Assembly (NCBI GenBank): GCA_914767715.1 | Contig: OU612075.1 | Location: 17,980,001-18,044,000, forward strand | Source: Membranipora membranacea | Lineage: Eukaryota; Bryozoa; Gymnolaemata; Cheilostomatida; Membraniporidae | Reading direction: 5' to 3' | Length of the DNA: 64,000 nucleotides | Part shown: positions 1 through 11,329 of the stretch, piece after piece | Numbering within the stretch: the stretch's first letter is position 1 | Layout: each line of letters opens with the position of its first letter | Notes under the pieces: model-generated | The model's database searches: none | What the model saw: only the letters and a program-made list of their open reading frames with translations | What the model was told of the DNA's origin: nothing | Program-made: the position numbers and the translations under genes

Positions 1-3000
1 GAAAGCTCTGGCCGAATGGAACCAACGGACGAGTCTCAGTATTGGTAGGTTGCCAGAGAATTCTTTTAACTCATCTTTAATAATAATAATAAAAAAAAAA
101 AATAACAATAATTAGTTTATTTATTTACCGCTTACTGTATGCCACAATTCCATGAAGCTATTTGCACCACGAATGATGTGCAGCCGAAGAAAACTGATTT
201 ACTGATTGAGAAAATATATCTCTGCTGTGTGGTTTTTGTTTCGATCTTCAATGCCTGCTTTCACTCAATTTAGATGTGATGACGAGAGAAAATGCTTGGC
301 TTGAGAGTTTACTTTATGAGCCAAGCAAGGAAATATCTGACTCAGAACCATACACACCTTGGCCTCGAGAGGCTTCACCGATTGACAAAGTCTTGATAGG
401 CAAACATCGCTCCGGCCTGGTCAGCGCTCTAATACCTGAACCAAGCGACACAGGCGACGGCAGCAAAAAAAGAGTAAAAAAGTCTAAAGTGATCTGTTAC
501 CTGCCAGGTGATAGTACGAAGAAGAAAAAAAAGAAGGTATGATATTGAGAAAAACTGTCAGGTAGTACTCTAAGCAGCAGGTGGTGACAACTAATTCTGC
601 GATAAAAATCAACATCAAACAACTTCATAATGTATCACAAAGATAGGATGGGTCTGAAATCTAAGTGAGGCCTAAATATCACCTTGTTAAACTATTATTA
701 CAGCGGTATAGAGGACTGGAGCCATTAAACAGCAAGTCTGGTACATCAGCACCCAGTTTTCCAAAGCCTAAAACTTTACCATCTATACCAAAATCAGGTA
801 ATATTGCATGTCATTTTTTTGCTAGTTTTGCATTAAAAATTATCTTTAGAATTTTGAGGTTCAAGCAAATTTTCCTTTGATGTTGTGTATTCATCTCCGT
901 TGGTAGGTTTAATATTCATGTTATAGTGTAAGCTGATTAATTCAGACTTGATAATTCAGAACTCCTGTTTATTCAGATAAGGAAAATTAGTCCCTTCAGC
1001 CAGATTCCAATGCATTCTAATGTCACTTAATTCAGACTCTGCATAATCAGGTCAAATTTTTGTGGTCCCCAGAGGTTTGTATAAAGTGAACTGCACTATA
1101 TTTACATTAATTATCAAGCAAAAGGCATGCAAACTCCAGTTCTCTGCCATTTTGGTGAATCATCATCAAAAACATTTACTGATTTACGTAGACAGAAGTG
1201 AAGATAGGAGTAGTGCGGTGCCTGTACACACAGTATACGCAGAATCTCAGGTCGCCGGTCACTTTGGAGCAGTCGTTCGGGCCAAAGCCACATTCACCGA
1301 CAGGTTGGATATATGCCTTAATTTCATTTTCATGGTTCAGACTTTGAAATAATGTTTTAAAATGCAAAAAGTACACCTCTCTCAACTCAACTCAAGTTAT
1401 AGCATCAATTAATAGCTAAATTATGACAGTAGTTGTCTTCTCTGAACACATGAGTGGATGACTCCCAAACTCTAGTTATTTTACATACATTTTTACAGTT
1501 TAAATCTCTTTTGGTGATCAGACAGCGTCACAGTTTAAAAATTCTGTCAATGTCTTAGCATATTCATCTCTGTCATTGGATGACTCTGTTTAGAAGAAAC
1601 ACCAATTGTTAGTAATGACGTTTTATCCATTGATCGTTTATCGTTATATATTTTGCAGTTACTCAGCAAAGGGGGATTACCCAGTAGTGTGTGTGTGCAA
1701 ACATGTTCAGCTTGTAGTAGATGGCGATGGCAATGTAAGTTATGATAAAATTTCCCCATCACGTATGTGAGGGCTGTGCATGTGAATTCTAAGCGCCAAT
1801 ATATGGCAACATAACACTATTTTCTGATTCTAAATAAATATATTTTTGTGCCTCAATAGGAGCAAGAATGCTTTGATGCCGGCTGATTCCGTGTTCAAAT
1901 CCTGCTTGGTTGTGCGGCGGACTCTTTGTAGGCAGGGAGACACTTTAGGCATACATTGCTCTTAGGTTGACCCAGTTGATGAGAAATCACTTGTATCTTA
2001 TGAGAGTTATGAACTTTTGACAGTATATGACTTGACAATTCTCTGCATGTTAAAAACATTAAGGAAATATAACCGTTCCCAGGTAAGTTCATACGCTCAC
2101 CCTCATTGTAGATCCATGAGAAGCCAGCTAGCTATGATGGATTAATCTGTCGAATTGGACCAGATCCATTTAGGAGTGTCTACAGAGGCCAATCAGTGAT
2201 GCATGACCTGAAAACAATCAGGAGTGGTAGGTAATCAAACAAATAATATTTAAACCATAAAAAATTATAATATTAGAAATTTTTCACTAATTTTGCATAG
2301 CGAGTACTGTTTTTCATACTTGATCAAGAATGACTATTTATAGTTTTGTACGCTACAATATATACTATATTTGCCACCTTATCTGAGTAAGTGTGGTCAG
2401 ATAAGGACAACAAATGGTCTGTGGGTTTGCAAAGTTGAAGGATGGTCACCAGTGAATCATGCAAATCATTCAAATGTCAGAGCAAAATATGGTCGAGTCT
2501 ACAGGGCAAATAATTAATTATAGGCTAAATTTTATGGAGGCGTTCCAGAATGTTTCTGAAAGCATACATGAAATAAAGCTTAAAATCTGCAGAGGCATTC
2601 CCCCGGCCAATAAGCTTCAAAATGAGCCCAATAACAGCTCAATCGAGCAAGTGGGACTACTGAACTACAATTTATCAAAGTTAGGCCTAGCTGGTGCATT
2701 CAACCCTTGCGTAGGGAGATATGATGTCATAAATGAATTACAAATTACAAATTACCATGAATCGATTGGTAATCCAACATAGGTCGTACCGTCAAAGAGA
2801 TCATTTCAGAGAAGAAAACTGACCATTCTAAGGTTGAACAAATTTGGTTCCACTTTAACAGTTCCATGTAAGAAAAATGCCGCACCTTGATAGAAAACCC
2901 TTATGTAACCTCACACTAGGGCTCTCCTTTCTTCAAACTTCAACACTTCATTAAACAGCTAATGGTGGTCAAACTGGGTTGCACAAATTTGATGATAACG

Positions 3001-6000
3001 GCCTTAATTCTATGGATGTTTTAAAGCTGCATTTTGTGGTTCTCCTTAACTTTCCATAAGGTCTTACACCAGTCCGATCTGCAAATATTGAATCTAAACT
3101 CTGTTTATAGCGGATATCGAAACTATGGCTGCTGTGCCTTATGAAGCATTCAATGACAAGCCTCCTAACACCAAATGTTTTCCCTGGCTAGGGGCTAGCG
3201 CCATGCAAGAGGATGTAGTCAAAGCAGCGGCCAGTGTCCGCTCCACAGATAAACTCACCACTGCAAAAGAGAGACCAGAAACAAAGTCCCCAGTGAGTTA
3301 GCACGACTGCTTGACTGTCCTGATTGGTTTGTTGAGTATATTGATATAACCATTTCATCATGGAAACATTCTCAAAAAGTTTCAGGGTCACTTAACGGTA
3401 CGATTCAGACATTTAATACTGTGAAACTGGACCAGCAAAACTACTTCTTTGACTGATCAAATTCCAAACTTTGGATTACTCTTACAGGTTGGTGCGAACG
3501 CTTACTCTCCTGTTTGCCCAAACGAGCACACAGATGACCCTCATCTCAGCTGTGTGCATAATCTGAAGCGATACGGAAGAGTCGCCTTTGAGACAACACT
3601 AGTCGTTAATTTTAAGGCGAATTATGAACCACTTTGTAATCTGAATGCGGTGGGAAGCACTTCTGCTGTGGCTACAAGCTTCATAGTCTCAGAATCAGTA
3701 AGATTTGAACTGCTGCGTTTTATTTTATATTTAAAACCTCTCTCATGATTTGTTCAGCTGAAAAGATTTCATTGTGTTTTTGAGAGCAGGCAATCTACTC
3801 TGAACATCTAAGAAGGTCGCGATATCAATGAAGTTTACAATTTTATACGGTAAACAGAGAAGTCAGTTTGTGAAAGGTCATCCTTCATCATTTTTGGATT
3901 TAAGGCAGCATCAAAAAGGGATAAGATGGGCGTCAATCTAAGTGAATCAGACAGGAGCTGTTATCGCACCGCCTCTTTCAAGCAGAATACGATTCCCAGA
4001 AGAGGTCTGAGAGAACTCCGGTCCCCCGATCAAGGACTGTTAATTAGCGATTACATCCAGGAAGAGGATTCTCCTAAGAAGGTAAAACTACAAGTTACAC
4101 AGGCTGTAACCCAAATTCAGACAGATCAGTGAACTGTGAAAGCTCTCATCCAACAGCCAATATGAATATGACTAAAGTTTTAGGATTGTCTTTTCTTATA
4201 CTCTATTCTTATATCTTATCTTAAAAGAGGACAACATACTAATAATTATCCAGCTAAAAAATTGAGCTTGTAATTCATTGAAGGCTTGCGTTGCTTTAAT
4301 AATGTAGCTCGGTAGCTTTCCAATGGTGTATAGAAAGTTGATATTTGCTGACCCCCGTGTCTCTACCTTAAGAGTGACAATGAACATGCAAAGCTGTAGT
4401 AGTAATCTGGCTCAACTTGATCGCCAAGGAAATGATCAGGAAGAACTCAGTTAATGCCTCTTCAGAGATCCTAAGCCCACTCTTGCCGCACCACAATCCA
4501 GTTTGTGAGTCGGCCAAGTTTTAATTTTGAATGTCTGATTGAAACTAGTTCTTTCATTCCAGCCAACATGTAATCCTCGTAGTACGCTCTTTGTGTGCCG
4601 GTCCGAGCACTTGGTCTGCCTAGAAGCAGTGCAGACCGTGGTCTACGACCAAGTGTACACACTCACTGTTCACGGGGAAGATCGTGAGATTATAGCAACG
4701 CAAGCAGACAATCCACAGGTAGGTCATGTCAGCATGAAATGGATTATGGACACTCCATACTCACCATGTGCTTGCAATCTGCAGTTGTGTCAGCTTAAAT
4801 AGACAGTTTTCTGGGCTAGAATTTGAGCCTTTTTTTTTAAGTTGTCCCCTCTCCATTTGAATACTTTTTTGATCACACGCAGCATAGAAACAAAATGCCA
4901 AAATGGCTTTATTTTGACTGCCTATTGTATATTGAAAACTCTTCCAGATTTATAATCTAGAGCAATGAAAATTAAGAGGGACCAACTTTTTTCAAATCAT
5001 TAGGGGTTTGAAAGCTGATTAACATAAAAATGAATTTTAGTAGCGATATCCATGAAAAAGTCCAGGGAATTTGTCAACAAAACCGCTAGAAAGTGATATA
5101 AATGTGCCTTTCAATACCAGAAGTACTTACCAAACCATGTCAGCATGAGTTATTAACGGAGCTGATGCTGATTCAAAAATAATTTTTTCCTACGATGATT
5201 TTCGAAAAATAGGCAAAACATTTAAGCCCATAAATGTATATATTGACCAATTCATAGTAAAGAAACCCTTTCTATAAATATGTTTCCATATAAATTTTGA
5301 GTTCGACCCGATTTGTTACCTCTTGGCTCGCTCTCAAAATATGCATCCATTCCCATGGATTGAGGTCGAGCTGAAACTTCAAAAACATCTGCCGCCACCA
5401 AGACTTGAACCAAGGCCTCTTGATCTTCAGATGTTGATGATGACCGCGAGCGGTCATGCAAGCTCGCTTCGCACATATCAGCCCGAGTTAAACCTTGGAG
5501 CTAAGCGCGAATCGGGATATATTTGAATGGATTGAACAGCCCCAAAATTTACTGAGGTCAATATCTGCAAATACACTGTATAGGAATATTGTTTCTCCAC
5601 CTGTTTGGTGACTTTGATACCTCTGATGGCCTTTTGACCTTAGATTGAATGAGTGATTTGATACGAAAAATCAAAATAATCTCTCCTACAAGCTGTTATG
5701 AATATACTATTGCAGGGTGAGGAAGTCAAATCAGACGCAATGAACCAGTCAATAATTAAACGTGACATAGGCTTCCTGCCATCCGTAGTTCAAGAGGAAC
5801 CGATGATTGTCAAAACCAGAATCATACACAATGTCGAGGATATTGCACCAAGTGTAAGCTTTATTTATTTTAGGCTCATTTGTACAGCTAACCATCTTAA
5901 AGATAAATAGACAAGGAATGTGTTCAGAGCATGATGGATGTCCCCATGCTACATTACATCTGCCCAACATTTGGCGAGGCTATCAGTATCATATTCTTGA

Positions 6001-8469
6001 AGTTATTCCAAATAGGGTGTAAAAATGCTTTCAATGCAATGTGTCACGTGACCTGTAGGGTATTCACTCTACCAAGGTCTCAACTTAGGGGATATCCCAA
6101 AAAATTTTGTTTTTACAACCATCAGATATTGTTGCCTAAACTCAACACTGGTTTGCAGCAGTGTGATAGAAATTGGTGGGTAGTTGTAATAAAACATGGA
6201 GATTCCAAAAATCCATTATGCTCTGAACTCATTCCTTGTCAACCAATCAAGTCTGTTTAAGTTTCTCATGGGTACAATGGTAAATAATAGCACTTTGTGT
6301 GTTAGAAGTCTGTTTCCTTTTTCAAGCCAATTATATCAAAATAATGTTTTTGATTAAATGAAGCAATTTTGTAAAGTCTTTTTTGAGCAGCTCACATTCA
6401 ACAACACGGGTTATGGAAAGTCAATATTTGTAACAGCACAGTCATCTTAGGGATTCTGTCAGCATAGCAAAAAGTCTGTTTCCGGCCTTTTATGGACAGG
6501 CAGTTATCAGAATGGCGTGAGGTCAAACAATGTCGAACGATAAAGTTCTATGGAGAAGTTTCTGTCAGCACATTATTATTTGCACCCTAACATGAGATAT
6601 ATTTTGGCTGGATTATAGGAATGGTCGTATAGTGCAATGTCGCACAACACCAAAGTTTCAATTCTGATCAGTTTTTCTGTGTGGGCATGGATATGTAGAA
6701 TCCAGTTTGGGGAAGCTGTCAGAAATTCTGTTCTTCAAACACTACTACATTTCTTTATGTTTATTCAGATTCTGAGAGGACCAAACCCAGTGAGGAGGAG
6801 GGGTCCATTCAGCGTCAGGTGGAGGGCACCTGGCCCACAAGGCCAACAGGTCAGCAAGCCACCTAGCCAGGCGCCTATCCAGCCATTCAGCCTGCCACTT
6901 GGCAAGGCACCTAGCCAGCCACTTAACCAGGCACCTAGCCAAGCACTTAGCCAGCCACCTAGCCAGCCACCTAGCCAAGCACTCAGCCAGGCACCTAGCC
7001 AGCAACTTAGCCAGCCACCTAGCCAGCCACTTACCCAGGGACCTAGCCAGCCACTTAACCAGGCACCTAGCCAGCCACTTAACCAGGCACCTAGCCGGCC
7101 ACCTAGCCAGGAACTTAGCCATCCATTCAACCAGGCACCTAGCCACCCAATAAGCCAGGAGCCTAGCCAGCCACTTAACCAAGCACCTAGTCAGCCACTA
7201 GGCAAGGCACCTAGCCATCCACTTAACCAAGCACCTAGCCAGCCACTTAGCCAGGTACCTAGCCAACCACTTGGCCAGGCACCTATCCAGGCACCCAGCC
7301 AGCCACCTAGCCAGCTACTTAACCAAGCACCTAGCCACCCATTAAGCCAGGAGCCTAGCCAGCCACTTAACCAGGCACCTAGCCAAGCACTTAGCCAGCC
7401 ACCTAGCCAGACACCTAGCCAAGCACTCAGCCAGGCACCTAGCCAGCCACCTAGTCAGCCACTTAACCAGGCACCTAGCCAGCCACTCAGCCAGCCACCT
7501 AGCCAGCAACTTAGCCAGCCACCTAGCCAGCCACTTACCCAGGCACCTAGCCAGCCACTTAACCAGGCACCTAGCCAGGCACTTAGCCATCCATTCAACC
7601 AGGCACCTAGCCACCCATTAAGCCAGGAGCCTAGCCAGCCACTTAACCAAGCACCTAGTCAGCCACTAGGCAAGGCACCTAGCCATCCACTTAACCAGGC
7701 ACCTAGCCAGCCACTTAGCCAGGTACCTAGCCAACCACTTGGCCAGGCACCTATCCAGGCACCCAGTCAGCCACCTAGCCAAGCACTCAGCCAGGCACCT
7801 AGCCAGCAACTTAGCCAGCCACCTAGCCAAGCACTCAGCCAGCCACCTAGCCAGCCACTTAGCCAGCCACCTAGCCAGCAACTTAGCCAGCCACCTAGCC
7901 AGCCACTTACCCAGGGACCTAGCCAGCCACTTAACCAGTCACCTAGCCAGCCACCTAGCCAAGCACTCAGCCAGGCACCTAGCCAGCAACTTAGCCAGCC
8001 ACCTAGCCAGCCACTTAACCAGGCACCTAGCCACCCATTAAGCCAGTCACCTAGCCAGCCACTTAACCAGTCACCTAGCCAGCCACTTAACCAGTCACCT
8101 AGCCAGCCACTTAACCAGTCACCTAGCCAGCCACCTAGCCAGCAACTTAGCCAGCCACCTAGCCAGCCCCTTACCCAGGGACCTAGCCAGCCACTTAACC
8201 AGTCACCTAGCCAGCCACCTAGCCAGGCACCTAGCCAGCCACTTAACCAGGCACCTAGCCAGCTACTTAACCAGGCTCCTAGCCACCCATTAAGCCAGTC
8301 ACCTAGCCAGCCACTTAACCAGGCACCTAGCCAGGCACCTAGCCAGCCACCTAGCCAGGCACTTAGCCAGCCACCCACGCAGACACACAGCCAGCCAACC
8401 ACCCAGCAACCCAGCAAGACACAGAGCATACCAGGTGACCATCCAGCTGATCATCTACAGGAAATGTAG
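1..8469 (+). CDS. 12-exon gene, product not recognised, with Pro/Ser/Gln-repeat C-terminal tail (5' end outside window)
   Basis: I propose exons <1-44, 274-536, 704-797, 1196-1303, 1667-1734, 2112-2226, 3111-3292, 3488-3697, 3905-4081, 4563-4718, 5716-5853 and 6769-8469. All introns begin GT and end AG, and the reading phase agrees across all eleven junctions, giving at least 1084 residues from the left edge. Residues 1-518 are unique sequence. Exon 2 is Lys-rich at its end (KKRVKKSK, then KKKKKK), which could be a nuclear localisation signal. Exons 4-10 carry mixed globular-looking sequence with scattered Cys and no stop. The last exon (566 residues) is almost all PSQPLNQA-type repeats. No signal peptide or membrane segment is visible, but the N-terminus is missing. 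I do not recognise the family: comparison by eye with Rel, CSL, Runt, p53 and STAT domains gave no convincing match. The gene structure is fairly sure, the function unknown. An AATAAA lies 32 bases after the stop. Confidence 0.72.
4196..4410 (-). pseudogene. LINE ORF1 fragment, antisense in an intron
   Basis: The reverse strand reads KVETRGSANINFLYTIGK, which closely matches KVETQGPANIDFLYTLGK encoded at about 43420-43486. The match also holds at DNA level (aaggtagagacac, cagcaaatatc, actttctatacacc). It is a short remnant of the same LINE ORF1 family found at 24, 33, 43 and 45 kb. It lies antisense in the intron between exons 3905-4081 and 4563-4718 and has no intact gene of its own. Confidence 0.7.
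5335..5485 (-). repeat. tRNA-like module (SINE-type)
   Basis: The reverse strand carries agaggccttggttcaagtc followed by tggtggcggcaga, a Pol III B-box-like T arm and 3' acceptor side. The same order (gaggcc, ggttcaa, cggcaga, then a T-rich stretch and ccatgggaatgg) occurs at 20331-20400. The 5' half (A box) is poorly preserved. It lies in the intron 4719-5715 of the left-hand gene. Confidence 0.55.
6868..8400 (+). repeat. Coding minisatellite of 12/24 bp units (Pro-Ser-Gln repeats)
   Basis: About 1.5 kb of imperfect units built on 12-base blocks (cctagccagcca, cttaaccaggca), usually paired into 24 bases, translating as PSQP-LNQA and variants (PSQPLSQ, PSQQLSQ, PSHPLSQ). All length changes keep the frame. 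The frame joined to exon 11 stays open through about 130 blocks and into the diverged end (QTHSQPTTQQPSKTQ). A second frame is open for long runs as a His/Ser/Leu repeat but breaks up, and the third is full of TAG because each unit contains cctagc. Larger blocks recur, for example 7141-7240 resembles 7609-7710, which suggests segmental duplication inside the array. Confidence 0.9.
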
Positions 8470-8500
8470 TGACTCAAGACTTTCTGGAATATTCAATAAC

Positions 8501-8506
8501 AATAAA
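8501..8506 (+). promoter_or_regulatory. Polyadenylation signal AATAAA
   Basis: Canonical hexamer 32 bases after the TAG that ends the Pro/Ser/Gln-repeat exon. It supports that exon being the last of the gene. Confidence 0.6.
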
Positions 8507-8509
8507 TTT

Positions 8510-10590
8510 AGAAGTACATTTTATTGTGATTGCTCAGCATATACCTTCTCATGTAGATAGTCAGTAAGAAGTTCAAGCTCTACAATGCACTGTAGTACTG
8601 TTGTCATCATTATGAACACCTAAAAAAAGGAAAAGATAAAATGTGACTATAATGTATCAACAAACAGTATGGTAATGTCAAAAGCAACCTGGCAAATGGC
8701 TGGTGCGTTAATGTAAAACCATAAATAACTCACTAGTCTTCTTAATTTTTCATATAATGGTTCTACATCTCATCATTTTCCCGATGCTGTTTATTGACTA
8801 TCAATTCAACTGTCAGTTTAATGTACTGAGGTACCAATATACGACCAAACCACCAATTCAAAGGTTATAAGAGTGATTCACTACATTGTTCAAAAGAAGT
8901 TCATAATAAGTGAGCTCAATTCACAGCACAGAGTTTTAGAGTAAAGTCTGACGACATCATGTGCTATATTACAGCAGTTTGTAGATTCACTCATAGCTAA
9001 AAAGCCCCGAGTATGCTCTTTACATCGATTATCAAAGACTGTTGTACCAAAAATGGAGAATACTATGATTCCGCTGACCAAACCATTCCTATAACCTTAG
9101 TAAGAGTCATTGTGTGTTTCTGGTTTTAAAATATGTTTTTAATTCTTTACAAAAACCATACTTGCCAACCTGTAAGCATAAAGCGTTTGTGAACGCTTAA
9201 TTGACAGCAGTTTTAAACGCAAAACGCTAGCTGTACGCATTTATGTTTTTCAAACACCTGTTCATCTAATTAAGTAATCAAAAACGCATCTTTAGTGTTT
9301 GCTTCAGTTTACTTGCATAATCTTGTCATTGTTGTTTGATAGTCTAAACAATGAGTAACTCCTAGGTCTAAAACTCTGGTCTTGCCTTCAGAAAACCATC
9401 ATACTGACTCTCGTGATCTGACTGGGCATGTAGATCACTGATAAACTAGGCTATCATTACCACAAAGCAGGTGTCGTAAGGCTAAGTATGCATCATGCGT
9501 GACTTGAATTTGCGCATGTGCAAGAACAATGAGTTTAGTTTGGGTTCTGATTGCAACTTTGGAAAGGGGAAAAGGGATACCCCCTGCATAAACTGTCAAT
9601 CAAAATCAGCTAATAATGACAAGAGAGGATAACTATTAATAACAAATCCGCACGCTTTGGGGAGTATGTCACCAGAGCAGGTAGCCAATCAGATGGCTTC
9701 GGAATTCCGAGACTCAATTTTGCAGAGATCAGCTCATGCCCAGAGCTGAGCATGCGCAGAATGGAAAACCATTGTGTTGATTTTATATGGACTTTTTACC
9801 TGTTCAAGTCTTAAATGAGTCAACTTACAACTTTTATTTAATGAGAGTAACAAAGTTGCCCACCTCATTTTTGGGGTGGGATAACTCAGATCTCCTGCCC
9901 AAGTGTTTCAAGGGCAACCAGGGATTCAAATAGCCTGTCTTGTCAAGTCAGGCTAGGTTTCAAACAACTTCTCATTGATTATCAGCAGATTGCACCTTAC
10001 GCATAGGGAAAAGGACAAGTGTTGAGCGATCTGCATTCCTACGCTACCAAGGACTACGTTCTGTGATAAAAGCACTTTTCGTGTGCAGCGCAAAAAAATT
10101 TTTGGGCAATTTCTGGTCATTTAAGGCACCCTGGAGTTTTGTATGCATTTTCAAGCATTTTGCAAATTTTTGTAAGCATTTTGGAAAAATTAGGTTGGCA
10201 ACTCTGCAAAAACAAACTTTACCCTTATATCATATTGCTCATTAGTGATGGCCATCTTCCACAACCTCAGTGGTGATATGGAGATCAACCCTGAACCAGC
10301 ACCTAATTAAATGTGGCATCTTTTCAAACCAGAAGCAAGCAACCACCTTGAATTTGACTCTTGCAGTCAATCGATGTATTCAAATCAGGTGTGGCAATAA
10401 GTTTTCTCTCAATTCAAAGAGTTACACCACTATCACATATTGATCGGATTTGGTTTAGGTGTTCGTAGGGCGCAACACCACACCTATTAATGATGACCAT
10501 GCCTGCTCATTCCCAGCAGCTGACCTCAAGATAATGTCAGTCCGGTCAACTTGCAGACGTGCTCCACCCCCTCCTGTTCCTGCCACTATA
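8510..10590. other. Gene-free stretch
   Basis: No convincing coding region on either strand. The 12 bp sequence gttgccaacct/aggttggcaac occurs in opposite orientation near 9167-9178 and 10192-10204 and may be the worn ends of a roughly 1 kb TIR element, but the arms are too short to be sure. Confidence 0.5.
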
Positions 10591-10599
10591 AAATGCCAA

Positions 10600-11260
10600 C
10601 AATTATAAATTTACCATCCTATACATAAGTTCTTTGTCGATTTTAGCTGATCCGGAGGTGGTGCTTCCTAAATAGACAAAGCTCTTACACTAAACAAGAT
10701 TCTCATTGTTGATACTAAAATCAGAGGGCATGGGCGGTGGGCGGCGGTTGCTTGCGTGGTTTGTAGAGGCCAAGTTGTCTTAATGTTTATTGTGAGACTA
10801 GCTTCTAGCTGCACCTTCAAACCTGTGTACTAACACTTGGAGCAGAGTGAGGAACAATGGCACTGTCGTCAACAAACCGCATTTCCTGTACAAGTGTACG
10901 CTCAGTTTTGGTCTTGGACTTGAAGTGGGACAAATTAAACAAATCAGCGCTGTGTCGTGTCTGTATATAAACTCCCTCCACAGTGCTTCTAAAGGCAGCC
11001 TCCGGCATAGCTGCGAGGTAGAGTGAAAACAGAGTCGAGGCCATGTTTGACACCAATGTTGAGACAGCAAAGTTTTTGATTGAACATTTTCGTAAGATAC
11101 ATAGGCTTGCATTTCACCATGGACGGAGAGATGCAGTCAGGTTAATGAATTTCTCTTGGCACCCGAATTTCCAGAGTACTTGCAAGAGCCCCTCTCTAGA
11201 TACAGTATCAAAAGCCTTGCTGAAGTCAATGAATACAGCATAAGGCGGCATTTCAAAGTG
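10600..11260 (-). pseudogene. LINE reverse transcriptase fragment, broken
   Basis: Reading the reverse strand from about 11245, YAVFIDFSKAFDTVSREGLL (RT palm motif A) is followed after frame breaks by TLFSLYLAAM, GVYIQTRHSADLFNLSHFKS and EMRFVDDSAIV (motif C, FVDD), then a worn C-terminal part to about 10600. Frames change at least twice and stops interrupt the tail. The type is a non-LTR retrotransposon RT. No endonuclease, ORF1 or target duplication is visible, so this is a truncated dead copy. Confidence 0.8.
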
Positions 11261-11329
11261 ATCTGCAAATCAGTCTAAAATCTCAGATTTATCCAGCTGT
11301 ACTCAGGTCACCTTCCTGTGATGTTTGCT

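Noticed and set aside
1860-1930. B-box-like gtgttcaaatcctgc suggesting a tRNA or SINE
   Set aside because: No A box or acceptor stem at the right distance, and it lies in an intron of the left-hand gene.
1-5853. Assignment of the left-hand gene to a Rel, CSL or p53-type DNA-binding family
   Set aside because: Only scattered similar tripeptides, with no ordered motif match.
6745-8429. Long minus-strand ORFs rich in Trp/Leu/Gly/Ala and plus-strand SHLA repeats
   Set aside because: They are shadows of the coding minisatellite. A unit that is a multiple of 3 keeps several frames open.
9160-10217. TIR element with gttgccaacct ends
   Set aside because: Arms of only about 12 bases with no target duplication. 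Kept only as a remark.
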